A DNA stretch of 64,000 bases from Flavobacterium sp. HJ-32-4 (GTDB lineage Bacteria > Bacteroidota > Bacteroidia > Flavobacteriales > Flavobacteriaceae): positions 3,315,001-3,379,000 of the forward strand of contig NZ_CP092832.1 in NCBI RefSeq assembly GCF_022532105.1, in the 5' to 3' direction. The notes beneath the pieces are model-generated. The model did not search any database. It saw only the letters and a list, made by a program, of their open reading frames with translations, and was not told where the DNA came from. How positions within the stretch are numbered: position 1 is the first letter of the stretch; every line of letters starts with the position of its first letter. Below are positions 8,438 through 16,626 of this stretch, piece after piece. The position numbers and the translations under genes were made by a program.

Positions 8438-9949
8438 ATGAAAAAACGGCTACTACTGGCCATGCTCGTCCTGACGTGCATCGCACATGCCCAACACAAT
8501 GCGGGCTACAAAGGCAAGATACTGATGATTGCCTCGAACCAGGCCACCAGCAAACAAACCGGATGGCCCATCGGCGTCTGGTATTCCGAACTCACCCACC
8601 CCTATTGGACGTTCACCGAAGCGGGCTATAAAGTCGACGTGGCGTCCCTGAATGGTGGCGCGCTCTTTTTCGACAGCTTCAGTGACCCGGAAGATGCAAG
8701 CGGATACGCGGCCTTCGACCTACTGTCGCTAGGCTTCAAAAAAGACCCGGCCAAACGCGATTGGCTCGCGAACTCGAAGAAACTGGCCGACATCAACCCC
8801 AATGACTACAAAGCGATCTTCGTCTGTGGCGGGCAAGGGCCGATGTACACCTTCTATAAAAACCCGGAACTGCTGGCCTTCTTCAGCAACTTCTACCAAA
8901 CCGGAAAACCGACCGCGGCCATCTGCCATGGCACCTGCCTCTTGCTCGACGCCCGTCTTCCCGATGGCAACCTCATCGTAAAAGGAAAACACTGGACAGG
9001 ATTCGCGAACAGTGAAGAAAATTATGCGGATGCGTATGTAGGGATGAAAATCCAGCCGTTCCGTATCGAAGACGAAGCACGCAAGCTGCCGGACACCCAT
9101 TTCGAAACCGCCCACGCATTCGATGCCTTCGCCATACGAAGTGGTAACCTCATCACCGGCCAACAACAGAACAGCGGCGCCAAAGCAGCCGAGCTGGTCG
9201 TGCAGGCCCTGGAAGAGGATGCGAAACGCTATCCTACCTATATCTTCGTACACGGTGCCTGGGCCGACGAGAGTGCCTGGGGTGGCATACGCACGACTTT
9301 GGCCGAGCACGCCAACGTTGTGACCGTCAACCTTCCCGCACATGGTATCGATCCAACGGCCGGCACGGAGGTCACCCTGAACGATTACGTCAAAACCGTT
9401 ACGAACGCCATTGACGCGGCACCGGGTAAAGTGATCCTGGTCGGACATTCAATGGCAGGCGTCATCGTATCTGCCGCAGCCGACCAACGGGCCGACAAAG
9501 TCGAAAAAGTCGTGTATGTAGCGGCTTACCTCCCAAAAAGCGGACAAAGTATTGCCGCCATCAACGACGATTTCTTCGGGAAGAAACCCATTCCCATTTT
9601 TGAGTATTCCGCCAACGGGGCCCTCGTAAGCATCCAAAAAGACGCCATCGCCGATGTGGTATGTGCGGATTGTCCGGCATCGATCAAAGAAATGCTGGTA
9701 AAATACCACCGGGCCGAACCGACCAAAGGGTTTACCGAACCGACCACCCTGTCGGCCGGTTTTGCCCGCATCCCGAAATACTATATCTTCACCGAAAACG
9801 ACCACGCCATCCCGCTTGCGCTCCAACAGAAAATGGTCAAAGCCGATGGCACCGTTCGCAAAACAGCCACAATGAAAACCAGCCATTTGCCTTTTGTGGT
9901 GCAGGGCCCTGAATTCCTTTCCATCCTACAATCGTTCCAAACACTATGA
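8438..9949 (+). CDS. Secreted DJ-1/PfpI-like and alpha/beta-hydrolase fusion protein
   Basis: A 503-residue protein with a signal peptide (MKKRLLLAMLVLTCIAHA). Residues about 24-260 form a DJ-1/PfpI class I glutamine-amidotransferase-like domain: the nucleophile elbow AAICHG puts Cys163 in the expected place, after the family-like FVCGGQGPMYTF. Residues about 265-503 are an alpha/beta hydrolase: YIFVHGAWADESAW oxyanion region, GHSMAG elbow with Ser338, ENDHAIP acid region and TSHLPFV with the catalytic His. Both active sites look intact. DJ-1-type proteins include chaperone, glyoxalase and protease activities, and the substrate here cannot be read. It overlaps the next gene by 4 bases (ATGA) and is divergent from an HxlR regulator, suggesting a stress- or electrophile-inducible detoxification operon (inference). 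Confidence 0.85.
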   Translation: MKKRLLLAMLVLTCIAHAQHNAGYKGKILMIASNQATSKQTGWPIGVWYSELTHPYWTFTEAGYKVDVASLNGGALFFDSFSDPEDASGYAAFDLLSLGFKKDPAKRDWLANSKKLADINPNDYKAIFVCGGQGPMYTFYKNPELLAFFSNFYQTGKPTAAICHGTCLLLDARLPDGNLIVKGKHWTGFANSEENYADAYVGMKIQPFRIEDEARKLPDTHFETAHAFDAFAIRSGNLITGQQQNSGAKAAELVVQALEEDAKRYPTYIFVHGAWADESAWGGIRTTLAEHANVVTVNLPAHGIDPTAGTEVTLNDYVKTVTNAIDAAPGKVILVGHSMAGVIVSAAADQRADKVEKVVYVAAYLPKSGQSIAAINDDFFGKKPIPIFEYSANGALVSIQKDAIADVVCADCPASIKEMLVKYHRAEPTKGFTEPTTLSAGFARIPKYYIFTENDHAIPLALQQKMVKADGTVRKTATMKTSHLPFVVQGPEFLSILQSFQTL

Positions 9950-10572
9950 TACCCTATCGCATTGCCGTAATCGGCCTCGGAAACGTCGGGGCCGCGCTTG
10001 CCCGCAACTGGAAAAAGGCCGGACACACGGTCGTATTCGGCGCGCAGTTTCCCCTTTCAGATAAAAGCCGACGACTCGTTGACGAGTTTGGCGAAAGCCG
10101 CTTCCTCACCGTTACGGAAGCCATAGCCCAAAGCCAGGTGATCCTGCTGGCCACACCCGCCGCCGCTGTAATCGAATTAGCCGATGCACTAGGCGGCGAC
10201 CTGAGCCACGCTGTTATCATCGACGCGACCAACGCGATCATGCCCCTACCGAACGGCTACGCAACAGCCTTCCATTTTCTGGCCGAACACACCAACGCAC
10301 GGCTTGTCAAATGTTTCAATTCGACCGGATTCGAAAACATGGCGGATCCGTTGTATGCCGACCAGGCCCTCGACATGTTCATGGCCGGCGACAACGTCGA
10401 AGCCAAACAGGTAGCCCGACAGTTGGCACTCGATTGTGGCTTCGGCACCTGCATCGATTTTGGCAAAGCCGATAAAGTGGAATTGTTGGAAAAATTCGCC
10501 CTCAGTTGGATCAATCTCGCGATCATGCAAGGAATGGGGCGCGGCATCGCCTTCCGTTTACTGCATCGCTGA
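9946..10572 (+). CDS. NAD(P)-binding oxidoreductase, F420-oxidoreductase-like
   Basis: A 208-residue Rossmann-fold protein. The dinucleotide-binding motif is at the N-terminus (IAVIGLGNVGAALARNWKKAGH), followed by VILLATPAAAV and VIIDATNAIMP; FNSTGFENMADP and MFMAGDNVEAK are typical of the NADPH-dependent F420 reductase/YqeC-like dinucleotide-binding group. Bacteroidetes lack F420, so the true substrate is probably another carbonyl compound or flavin (inference). The start codon overlaps the stop of the DJ-1/hydrolase gene (ATGA), so the two are translationally coupled and likely act in one detoxification pathway. A strong terminator follows after about 90 bases. Confidence 0.8.
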   Translation: MIPYRIAVIGLGNVGAALARNWKKAGHTVVFGAQFPLSDKSRRLVDEFGESRFLTVTEAIAQSQVILLATPAAAVIELADALGGDLSHAVIIDATNAIMPLPNGYATAFHFLAEHTNARLVKCFNSTGFENMADPLYADQALDMFMAGDNVEAKQVARQLALDCGFGTCIDFGKADKVELLEKFALSWINLAIMQGMGRGIAFRLLHR

Positions 10573-10663
10573 TCCCTTCGTATAACTTTAGTAATCAATT
10601 AACAAACCTTCCGTCATCGTTCTACGTATATAGGATAGGTTTGTTTTTGTTATTGGTTAGGCT

Positions 10664-10701
10664 GCAACCCCGGACACCGAAGCGTCTGGGGTTGTTTTTT
10701 T
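10664..10701 (+). terminator. Rho-independent terminator after the HxlR-linked operon
   Basis: AACCCCGGAC pairs with GTCTGGGGTT (one G-U) and is followed by TTTTTTT. Confidence 0.85.
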
Positions 10702-10715
10702 AGGAAATAGGGCGT

Positions 10716-11639
10716 CTACCACTGCTCAAACCAATCGAACCATTGCCGGATGATGGCCTCCTTCTCCGCCTTAAGGAAGTCGAGATAGGCCGTCGCAACG
10801 GGTCCGAGTCGTTTTTCTTTCAACCAAATCAAATACCAGGTCGACCGTATTGGAAAACCCTTGACGGGAATAATCTGCAATTGGCGGTTCAGCAGTTCAT
10901 TCTTGATACCGATGAGGGGCATGATCGAATACCCAAGTCCGGCGATTAAGGCTTGTTTGACCGCCTCGTTGCTGGTGAGTTCCATCTTCTTTCGCACAGG
11001 CAGGCGGTTACGGCTGATATAGCGTTCCATCACGTGGCGCGTACCCGACCCCTGTTCGCGGTAAATAAGCGGTATTTCCTCGAAAATCGCTTTCCCCTGC
11101 TCCGTTTCCGGGAAGGTACGGTCGTAATTCCCTACGACGAACAACTTGTTTTGCATCAACTCCACTTTGTCGATTTGTAGTTTCTCAGGCAAGACGCTCA
11201 CCAACGCGAAATCGACCTCATTGCGTTCGAGGGAAGCGATCACCTGCGCTTTGTTGGTCACATCCAGGTACAATTCGACCCCTTCGTTCGCTTTCATGAA
11301 ATCCGCGATGAAGTAAGGTGCGATGTACTTTCCGGTCGACACCACCGACATCTTCAACCTACCGGTGAGTTGTCCCTTGTGGGCATGCATCCGAAAATCG
11401 ATGGCGTGCACCTCGTTGAGGATGGTCTCCGCCGCCGCGGCAATCTCAAGTCCGAAGTCCGTCACAAACAGCTTCCGGTTGACAATCTCAATCAACGGAA
11501 GCTCAAACTGGTCCTGGAAATTCCGCAACTGTATCGAAACAGCCGGCTGGGTCAGGTGCAGTTCCTCGGCTGCCTTCGTAATACTCTTCGTTTGCACGAC
11601 CATGGCGAAAATGCGCAACTGGTTCAGCGTATAGTTCAT
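10716..11639 (-). CDS. LysR family transcriptional regulator (CbbR-like)
   Basis: A 307-residue LysR regulator. The N-terminal HTH is clear (LNQLRIFAMVVQTKSITKAAEELHLTQPAVSIQLRNFQ), followed by a linker helix and a periplasmic-binding-like effector domain (residues about 90-300; GRLKMSVVSTGKYIAPY, FALVSVLP, EQGSGTRHVMERY). The GSGTRH stretch is typical of the CbbR/CysB-like branch. It is transcribed divergently from the isocitrate dehydrogenase operon across 91 AT-rich bases, the usual layout for a LysR regulator and its target. Its own -7 element TAACTTTG lies at 11664-11671 on the minus strand. The effector is unknown. Confidence 0.9.
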   Translation of the reverse strand: MNYTLNQLRIFAMVVQTKSITKAAEELHLTQPAVSIQLRNFQDQFELPLIEIVNRKLFVTDFGLEIAAAAETILNEVHAIDFRMHAHKGQLTGRLKMSVVSTGKYIAPYFIADFMKANEGVELYLDVTNKAQVIASLERNEVDFALVSVLPEKLQIDKVELMQNKLFVVGNYDRTFPETEQGKAIFEEIPLIYREQGSGTRHVMERYISRNRLPVRKKMELTSNEAVKQALIAGLGYSIMPLIGIKNELLNRQLQIIPVKGFPIRSTWYLIWLKEKRLGPVATAYLDFLKAEKEAIIRQWFDWFEQW

Positions 11640-11663
11640 AAAAATATTTTATATAAGATATAT

Positions 11664-11671
11664 CAAAGTTA
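11664..11671 (-). promoter_or_regulatory. -7 element of the LysR gene
   Basis: TAACTTTG on the minus strand fits TAnnTTTG exactly and is 25 bases upstream of the ATG. A weaker CAACTTTG at 11698-11705 on the plus strand probably serves isocitrate dehydrogenase. Confidence 0.55.
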
Positions 11672-11730
11672 AATAAAAATTTATCGAAAACACGCCCCAA
11701 CTTTGCCCTGTAACCAAAAAGCAATTTTCA

Positions 11731-13167
11731 ATGACGCGAATTACAGTAGCCAAAGGCGACGGAATCGGACCCGAAATTATGGATGCCACACTGGCCATCA
11801 TCAAGGCGGCAGGTGCCCGCATCGAAATCGACGAAATCGAAGTGGGTGAGAAAGTATACCTGTCGGGTAATACCTCAGGTATTGCAAGGGAATCATGGGA
11901 TATCATCCGCCGGAACAAAGTGTTCCTCAAGGCGCCGATCACCACGCCACAGGGCGGTGGCTACAAAAGCCTGAACGTTACCACACGCAAATCGCTCGGA
12001 CTCTACGCCAACGTGCGTCCGTGCTTCACCCTTCATCCGTTCGTACAGACGAAACACCCGAAAATGGATGTCGTCATCATCCGTGAGAACGAAGAAGACC
12101 TATACGCCGGTATCGAGCACCAGCAAACCGACGAAGTCGTGCAGTGCCTCAAACTTATCAGCCGTCCGGGTTGTGAGAAAATCATCCGCTACGCCTTCGA
12201 ATATGCCCGTCAATACGGTCGCAAAAAGGTGACCTGCTTCTCGAAAGACAATATCATGAAGCAGACCGACGGACTCTTCCACCAGGTATTCGATGAAATT
12301 GCCGCTGAATATCCGGAACTGGAAAACGAGCACTGGATCGTCGACATTGGCGCCGCCAAACTCGCCGACACTCCAGAGATTTTTGACGTCATCGTCATGC
12401 CAAACCTCTACGGCGACATCCTCAGCGACGTAGCGGCCCAGATCGCAGGTTCGGTCGGACTCGCCGGATCGTCGAACATCGGAGCCGAGTGCGCCATGTT
12501 TGAAGCCATCCACGGATCGGCACCGCGTCGCGCCGGACAAAACCTCGCGAACCCATCCGGGCTCCTTCAGGGTGCCATCCTGATGCTGACCCACATCGGA
12601 CAACAGGATATTGCCGAGAAAGTACAGAACGCCTGGCTAAAGACGATTGAAGACGGAATCCATACGTACGATGTCTTCGTAGAGGGCGCCAGCACCGAGA
12701 AAGTGGGCACACGCGAATTCGCCGAGGCCGTCATTGCGCGCCTGGGCCAAACGCCGGTGAAACTGAAACCGGTGAAGTATGCCACCGACGTAGTCATGAA
12801 CCTTCCGGAATACCGTCGGAAACCAGCCGCGCAAAAAGACCTCGTAGGTGTCGATATCTTCGTGCACTGGGCCGGAACCAATGCATCCGAACTGGCGGCG
12901 AAAATCCAACCACTTGACGGAGCCGAGGTAAAACTCAACATGATCACGAACCGCGGTATCAAGGTATACCCTGATGGCTTCCCTGAAACCTACTGCACCG
13001 ACCACTGGAGATGTCGTTTCAAGCCGGTAGAAGGCGCGACCATCACCAAGCAGCACATCCTCCAACTGATGCAGACGGCCGAGAGCCTGGGAGTAGACGT
13101 CATCAAGACCGAAAACCTCTACACCTTCGACGGACGGGCCGCTTATTCACTCGGACAAGGTCAATAA
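11731..13167 (+). CDS. icd: NADP-type isocitrate dehydrogenase (Thermus-like long form)
   Basis: A 478-residue TCA-cycle enzyme converting isocitrate to 2-oxoglutarate and CO2. N-terminal ITVAKGDGIGPEIMDA and the substrate-binding NVRPCF and VIIRENEEDLYAGIEH are diagnostic of isocitrate/isopropylmalate dehydrogenases. VMPNLYGDILSDVAAQIAGSVGLAGSSNIG supplies the metal-binding aspartates, and HGSAPRRAGQNLANPSG the coenzyme region. The extra ~140-residue C-terminal domain (from about 338) matches the longer Thermus-type form and is absent from E. coli Icd. It is first in an apparent operon: a 58-codon gene starts 13 bases after its stop, followed by DUF6671 and two small genes. A divergent LysR gene probably regulates it (inference). 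Confidence 0.93.
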   Translation: MTRITVAKGDGIGPEIMDATLAIIKAAGARIEIDEIEVGEKVYLSGNTSGIARESWDIIRRNKVFLKAPITTPQGGGYKSLNVTTRKSLGLYANVRPCFTLHPFVQTKHPKMDVVIIRENEEDLYAGIEHQQTDEVVQCLKLISRPGCEKIIRYAFEYARQYGRKKVTCFSKDNIMKQTDGLFHQVFDEIAAEYPELENEHWIVDIGAAKLADTPEIFDVIVMPNLYGDILSDVAAQIAGSVGLAGSSNIGAECAMFEAIHGSAPRRAGQNLANPSGLLQGAILMLTHIGQQDIAEKVQNAWLKTIEDGIHTYDVFVEGASTEKVGTREFAEAVIARLGQTPVKLKPVKYATDVVMNLPEYRRKPAAQKDLVGVDIFVHWAGTNASELAAKIQPLDGAEVKLNMITNRGIKVYPDGFPETYCTDHWRCRFKPVEGATITKQHILQLMQTAESLGVDVIKTENLYTFDGRAAYSLGQGQ

Positions 13168-13179
13168 AAACCCCCAACT

Positions 13180-13356
13180 ATGAAACGCAACTTCCTTCCC
13201 GTATGCCTGACAGTGCTCGCCGTAGTCGTATTCACAATGGGCTGGGCCACCGACGATCTCTTTCTGGGGGCCGGCGCCAAGGCCCTCTCCATCCCGATAT
13301 TCCTGGCGGCATTGCGAAACGGCGACCCGTTGCGTATCAAGTCGACCCTGCGGTAA
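13180..13356 (+). CDS. 58-residue single-span membrane peptide in the icd operon
   Basis: A short open frame starting with MKRNFLPVCLTVLAVVVF. It has a basic N-terminus and one hydrophobic segment (residues 5-22), then a polar Gly/Ala-rich tail ending NGDPLRIKSTLR. It fills the gap between icd and the DUF6671 gene almost exactly: 12 bases after the icd stop, and its TAA is directly followed by the next ATG. That tight packing supports it being a real coding gene. It could be an inner-membrane peptide or a short exported product; function unknown. Confidence 0.6.
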   Translation: MKRNFLPVCLTVLAVVVFTMGWATDDLFLGAGAKALSIPIFLAALRNGDPLRIKSTLR

Positions 13357-14208
13357 ATGGAGGCACGGCATTTTTTTGAAGGGCGACAGTTGCTGATCGC
13401 CACGAAACATGGCAAAGAGCGGGTCATCGCGCCACTGGTAGAGAAAAGCTTGGGCGTCACGGCACTGACAACCGACGATTTCGACACCGACCTGTTAGGG
13501 ACGTTCACCGGTGAGGTCGAACGGGGCGATGACCCACTTGCCACGTTGCGTAAGAAATGCCGGATGGCGATGGAGCGATACGGCTACGACCTCGCGATAG
13601 CGAATGAAGGTTCCTTCGGACCCCATCCTTCCGCCTGGTTTGCCGGAGCCGACGACGAACTCATCATCCTGATAGACAAACAACAGGACATAGAGGTCAT
13701 CGAACGCGAACTGAGCCTGCAAACCAATTTCGCAGGTGAGGCTATCACATCCGAAAGTGCGCTAAAAGCCTTTGCCGACAAAGCCTTATTTCCTTCCCAT
13801 CGGCTCATCATACGGCGGGATGCCAACACCACAACGGGCTTGGTAAAAGGAATCGGGGACTGGGACACACTGCTGACAGCCTGGCGCCAAACGATGGAGC
13901 AACACGGATGCGCATACGTAGAGACCGATATGCGTGCCCATCATAACCCCACAAGGATGAAGGTTATCGAACGAGCGACGGAAAAATTGCTGGAAAAAGT
14001 ACACTCATGCTGCCCATCCTGCGGCACACCAGGCTTCGGCATTGCCCGGTCGGTAAAAGGATTACCGTGCTCCCTCTGCCACCAACCCACCTCGTCCACA
14101 CTGGCCTTTATCTGCCAATGTGCAAAATGCGGCCATGAAGCGGAACGACGATATCCGCATGGCAAAACCCAGGAAGACCCAATGTATTGTAACTATTGTA
14201 ACCCATGA
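13357..14208 (+). CDS. DUF6671 family protein with C-terminal zinc ribbons
   Basis: A 283-residue protein I recognise as DUF6671. The N-terminal region (residues 1-110) carries family-like stretches IATKHGKERVIAPL, DTDLLGTFTGEVER, IANEGSFGPHP. The C-terminus (about 210-283) has CCPSCGTPGF, CSLCHQP, CQCAKCG and YCNYCNP, consistent with two zinc ribbons. The function is not established to my knowledge. The LGTFTGE...R...AIANEGSFG arrangement faintly recalls Maf/ITPase-like nucleotide hydrolases, but that is speculation. It begins immediately after the 58-aa gene and overlaps the next gene by 4 bases, so it is a member of the icd operon. Confidence 0.75.
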   Translation: MEARHFFEGRQLLIATKHGKERVIAPLVEKSLGVTALTTDDFDTDLLGTFTGEVERGDDPLATLRKKCRMAMERYGYDLAIANEGSFGPHPSAWFAGADDELIILIDKQQDIEVIERELSLQTNFAGEAITSESALKAFADKALFPSHRLIIRRDANTTTGLVKGIGDWDTLLTAWRQTMEQHGCAYVETDMRAHHNPTRMKVIERATEKLLEKVHSCCPSCGTPGFGIARSVKGLPCSLCHQPTSSTLAFICQCAKCGHEAERRYPHGKTQEDPMYCNYCNP

Positions 14209-14486
14209 CACTCCTTATGAAAACACACCAAACAAAACTGATGGAGGGTGCCTTCACAAAAGAAAGCGCAAAAACGCTTCTCGTGGAACTGCTCTCGTAT
14301 AAAATCCGCTACCACCAACTGAAAAAATTCAGCGACGACGAGCGCTTCGGAACCGACATTGACCACTCTGAAAAGCGTATGCACGAACTGGCCCAGTCAC
14401 GCGAAGAACTCGTGGCATGGCTCGACGCCCTCGACAGTAGTGCGGTAGCCATCCATTGTGACATCCAGATCCGAAGCCTAGACTGA
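14205..14486 (+). CDS. Small alpha-helical hypothetical protein
   Basis: A 93-residue protein without a recognised domain. It is rich in Lys, Glu and Leu and probably mostly helical (SAKTLLVELLSYKIRYHQLKKF; SEKRMHELAQSREELVAWLDAL). No signal peptide or membrane span. It overlaps the DUF6671 stop by 4 bases (ATGA), and its own stop shares one base with the next ATG, so translation is probably coupled across all three genes. An internal ATG 4 or 12 codons in is an alternative start. Confidence 0.6.
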   Translation: MTLLMKTHQTKLMEGAFTKESAKTLLVELLSYKIRYHQLKKFSDDERFGTDIDHSEKRMHELAQSREELVAWLDALDSSAVAIHCDIQIRSLD

Positions 14487-14938
14487 TGCCACATACCGTC
14501 TTGTGTCCGCGATTGGTGTTCAGCTGCCCCTGCTGTAACCTCGAATCCCTTATCCAACGGGAATTCGGCGACGTCTACCATTTTGCCACGCCGGCAGCGG
14601 TAGTCGAGCCGATCGACACCGAACGGAGTGTGGAACTCATGCAACTCGTGACTACCGCCCGTATCCGTGAGATTTGCATCATCGGCAGTCCAGACTGCAG
14701 TTTCGTCAAGCGGGCGCTAAAGTCCACCTTCGTACCCGACGTGGCGCATGACGCCGTCATCCGGAAGTTCCGGGTACCCTCCGACCGTGGGTATACGCTT
14801 TCGCGGAAGCTTATCCGCAACCAGGCCATCGCGCTGCGGGAGGCACTCCGCACAGCCGCATCAGTGGCCTCGGGCGCCATACAGGTGCGGGGAATCCTGG
14901 CCTGCGGCACCACCCACCGGTTCCTCGATGTGCGATAA
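14486..14938 (+). CDS. Degenerate beta-carbonic-anhydrase-like protein
   Basis: A 150-residue protein. Its order of segments resembles a short beta-carbonic anhydrase: an N-terminal strand with FSCPCCNLES where CxDSR would be, a central ICIIGSPDCSFVKRAL resembling the GHxxCGA zinc motif, and a C-terminal ALRTAASVASGAIQVRGILACGTTHRFLDV resembling the family's helix plus HGW-strand ending. The His of the HxxC pair is Pro here and the Asp-Arg dyad is missing, so a normal zinc site is unlikely. This is my inference from motif order; a search could place it elsewhere. It is the last gene of the icd operon. Confidence 0.45.
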   Translation: MPHTVLCPRLVFSCPCCNLESLIQREFGDVYHFATPAAVVEPIDTERSVELMQLVTTARIREICIIGSPDCSFVKRALKSTFVPDVAHDAVIRKFRVPSDRGYTLSRKLIRNQAIALREALRTAASVASGAIQVRGILACGTTHRFLDVR

Positions 14939-14951
14939 CCTGACGTATGCG

Positions 14952-14959
14952 TATCTTTG
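14952..14959 (+). promoter_or_regulatory. -7 element of tsaC
   Basis: TATCTTTG fits TAnnTTTG. It lies 19 bases before the ATG at 14978 and overlaps the upstream in-frame start at 14957, which decides the start codon. Confidence 0.6.
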
Positions 14960-14977
14960 CAGTCCAAAACTGTTGAC

Positions 14978-15946
14978 ATGGCAGAAATCAGTTCGCAACT
15001 AGAACCGGCTGTAGCGTGGCTGACACGCGGAGACGTAGTGGCCATTCCTACTGAAACCGTCTATGGACTCGCCGGAAATGCCCTTGACGAAACGGCGATC
15101 AGCCGCGTTTTCGAAGTCAAGAAACGGCCGCGCCAAAACCCATTAATCGTACACCTGGCCGGCGTCGAGCGCCTTGATGAGTTCGTGACACACGTGCCGG
15201 AAACCGCCCGAAAGCTCGCTGCCCACTTCTGGCCCGGACCGCTGACGATGGTGCTGCCGAAATCCGAGCGCATCTCGCTCTCGGTCACCGCCGGACAAGA
15301 CACGGTGGCCGTGCGGGTACCCGATCATCCGCTGACGTTAGCGTTGTTGCAGGCGCTCCCCTTTCCGTTGGTGGCGCCGAGCGCGAATCCGTATGGCTAC
15401 ATCAGCCCGACCAGCGCCCAACACGTCGAGCGACAACTCGGCGACAAAGTCCCTTATATTCTGGACGGCGGTTCCTGCAAAAAAGGCATTGAATCGACCA
15501 TCATCGGCTTCAAGGGTGAAACCCCGGTGGTCTACCGCGCCGGAAGCCTGCCAATAGCCGCCATCGAAGCGGTTGTGGGCCGTGTCGAGCATCCTAAAGC
15601 CGGACAGAAAGCAGTCGTGACTGCGGGCATGTCGACCTCGCATTACGCACCCCGAACCCCTTTATATCTTACACACGGAGCCGCCACCTTACGTCTTTCG
15701 ATGCCGGATGGCCGCTACGGACTATTGGCGTTCCGGAAACAATATGACATGAGCGGTTGGAAGGAGCAAATCGTGTTATCCCCTTCTGGAAATCTGGAAG
15801 AAGCCGCACACCGACTGTATGAGGCGTTGCACACGCTTGACGAAGCCGGACTCGACGCCATTATTGCCGAATATGTACCGAACACCGGGCTCGGTGAAGC
15901 GCTGAACGACCGACTGCGGCGCGCGGCCCTTCACGTATTGGAATAA
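14978..15946 (+). CDS. tsaC: L-threonylcarbamoyladenylate synthase (TsaC/Sua5)
   Basis: A 322-residue enzyme that makes threonylcarbamoyl-AMP from threonine, bicarbonate and ATP for the t6A37 tRNA modification. The YrdC domain covers residues about 1-200: GDVVAIPTETVYGLAGNA, KKRPRQNPLIVHL, WPGPLTMVLP and PSANPYGYISPT are diagnostic. A C-terminal Sua5 domain (about 210-322; GMSTSHYAPRTPLYL, EAAHRLYEALHTLDE) makes it the long form rather than the short E. coli TsaC. The ATG at 14978 is chosen because the upstream in-frame ATG at 14957 overlaps the -7 element TATCTTTG. It stands alone and ends at a bidirectional terminator. Confidence 0.92.
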   Translation: MAEISSQLEPAVAWLTRGDVVAIPTETVYGLAGNALDETAISRVFEVKKRPRQNPLIVHLAGVERLDEFVTHVPETARKLAAHFWPGPLTMVLPKSERISLSVTAGQDTVAVRVPDHPLTLALLQALPFPLVAPSANPYGYISPTSAQHVERQLGDKVPYILDGGSCKKGIESTIIGFKGETPVVYRAGSLPIAAIEAVVGRVEHPKAGQKAVVTAGMSTSHYAPRTPLYLTHGAATLRLSMPDGRYGLLAFRKQYDMSGWKEQIVLSPSGNLEEAAHRLYEALHTLDEAGLDAIIAEYVPNTGLGEALNDRLRRAALHVLE

Positions 15947-15976
15947 AAAAAGGAGGCACGTGGCCTCCTTCTTTAA
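15944..15976. terminator. Bidirectional terminator between tsaC and the AhpD-like gene
   Basis: AAGGAGGC/GCCTCCTT stem with loop ACGTG, an A-run on the left and CTTT on the right, lies between two convergent genes. Confidence 0.8.
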
Positions 15977-16525
15977 TTAAAGCGCATCCGCCAACGGAAA
16001 GTCGATCTCAAACCCCGTCAGGTTGTGAAGGTAATTGGATATGATCTTATCGCCTACAACGATAATGACATCGATCATATTCGCTTCCGTATAACCGGCA
16101 GCAAAGAAGGCTTCTTTGGCCTCAGCCGATGCATGTCCGCGATCGCTTACCACGGCCGCCGTAAACCGGGCCAGGGCATCGAGTTTCGAATCAAAGGAAG
16201 CGGCTCCCCTGCGGATTTCGAGTACCTGTTCGTCAGTAAATCCGTTCAGTTTCCCCAATACGGTGTGCGCACTTTGGCAGTAGCGACAGCCGTTGATCTG
16301 GCTCGTTACGAGGTTGATGACCTCACGCTCTTTGGCGCGCAGCGTGCTTTTTCGGTTCTGAAGCGTCAGATAATCAGCGAGGGCGGTGTCGTTTTTGGCG
16401 AAGTACGCGTACAGGTTCGGCACAAAACCGAGTGACTTGTGCAGCGTGTCGAACAACGCCTGGTTGGGGGTGGATACGTCTGCTTTTTGCGGAACAGTGA
16501 AGCGGATGTTGGTAACGGTTTCCAT
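15977..16525 (-). CDS. AhpD/carboxymuconolactone-decarboxylase-like peroxidase
   Basis: A 182-residue protein of the CMD/AhpD family. The redox motif NGCRYCQSAHTVLG (CxxC plus downstream His) is the hallmark of alkylhydroperoxidase D-like proteins; DVIIVVGDKIISNYLHNLTGFEID matches the peroxidase-related subfamily. It probably reduces peroxides with an unidentified thiol donor. The ATG at 16525 (METVTNIRFTV) is preferred; the frame continues to a TTG at 16561 that lies inside the promoter and operator-like sequence. A palindrome overlaps the predicted transcription start. A Crp/Fnr gene lies directly upstream on the same strand and may regulate it. Confidence 0.88.
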   Translation of the reverse strand: METVTNIRFTVPQKADVSTPNQALFDTLHKSLGFVPNLYAYFAKNDTALADYLTLQNRKSTLRAKEREVINLVTSQINGCRYCQSAHTVLGKLNGFTDEQVLEIRRGAASFDSKLDALARFTAAVVSDRGHASAEAKEAFFAAGYTEANMIDVIIVVGDKIISNYLHNLTGFEIDFPLADAL

Positions 16526-16545
16526 TTTGTTTGCTTTTAGATGGT

Positions 16546-16571
16546 ATGTCATTATTGACAAGACAAAGTTG
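16546..16571 (-). promoter_or_regulatory. Promoter with overlapping palindrome upstream of the AhpD-like gene
   Basis: CAACTTTG (16564-16571, minus strand) is a near-consensus -7 element with a TTG 18 bases upstream. The dyad TGTCA-TTAT-TGACA at 16547-16560 covers the predicted start of transcription, a position typical for repressor binding. Confidence 0.5.
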
Positions 16572-16626
16572 GGCCATCTACACGCCCTGCAAAATGAAGT
16601 AGTTTAGGAAAAAAGCTTGAAGCAGT

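Noticed and set aside
8729..9448. 239-codon minus-strand open frame
   Set aside because: Antisense to the DJ-1/hydrolase fusion; no domain match.
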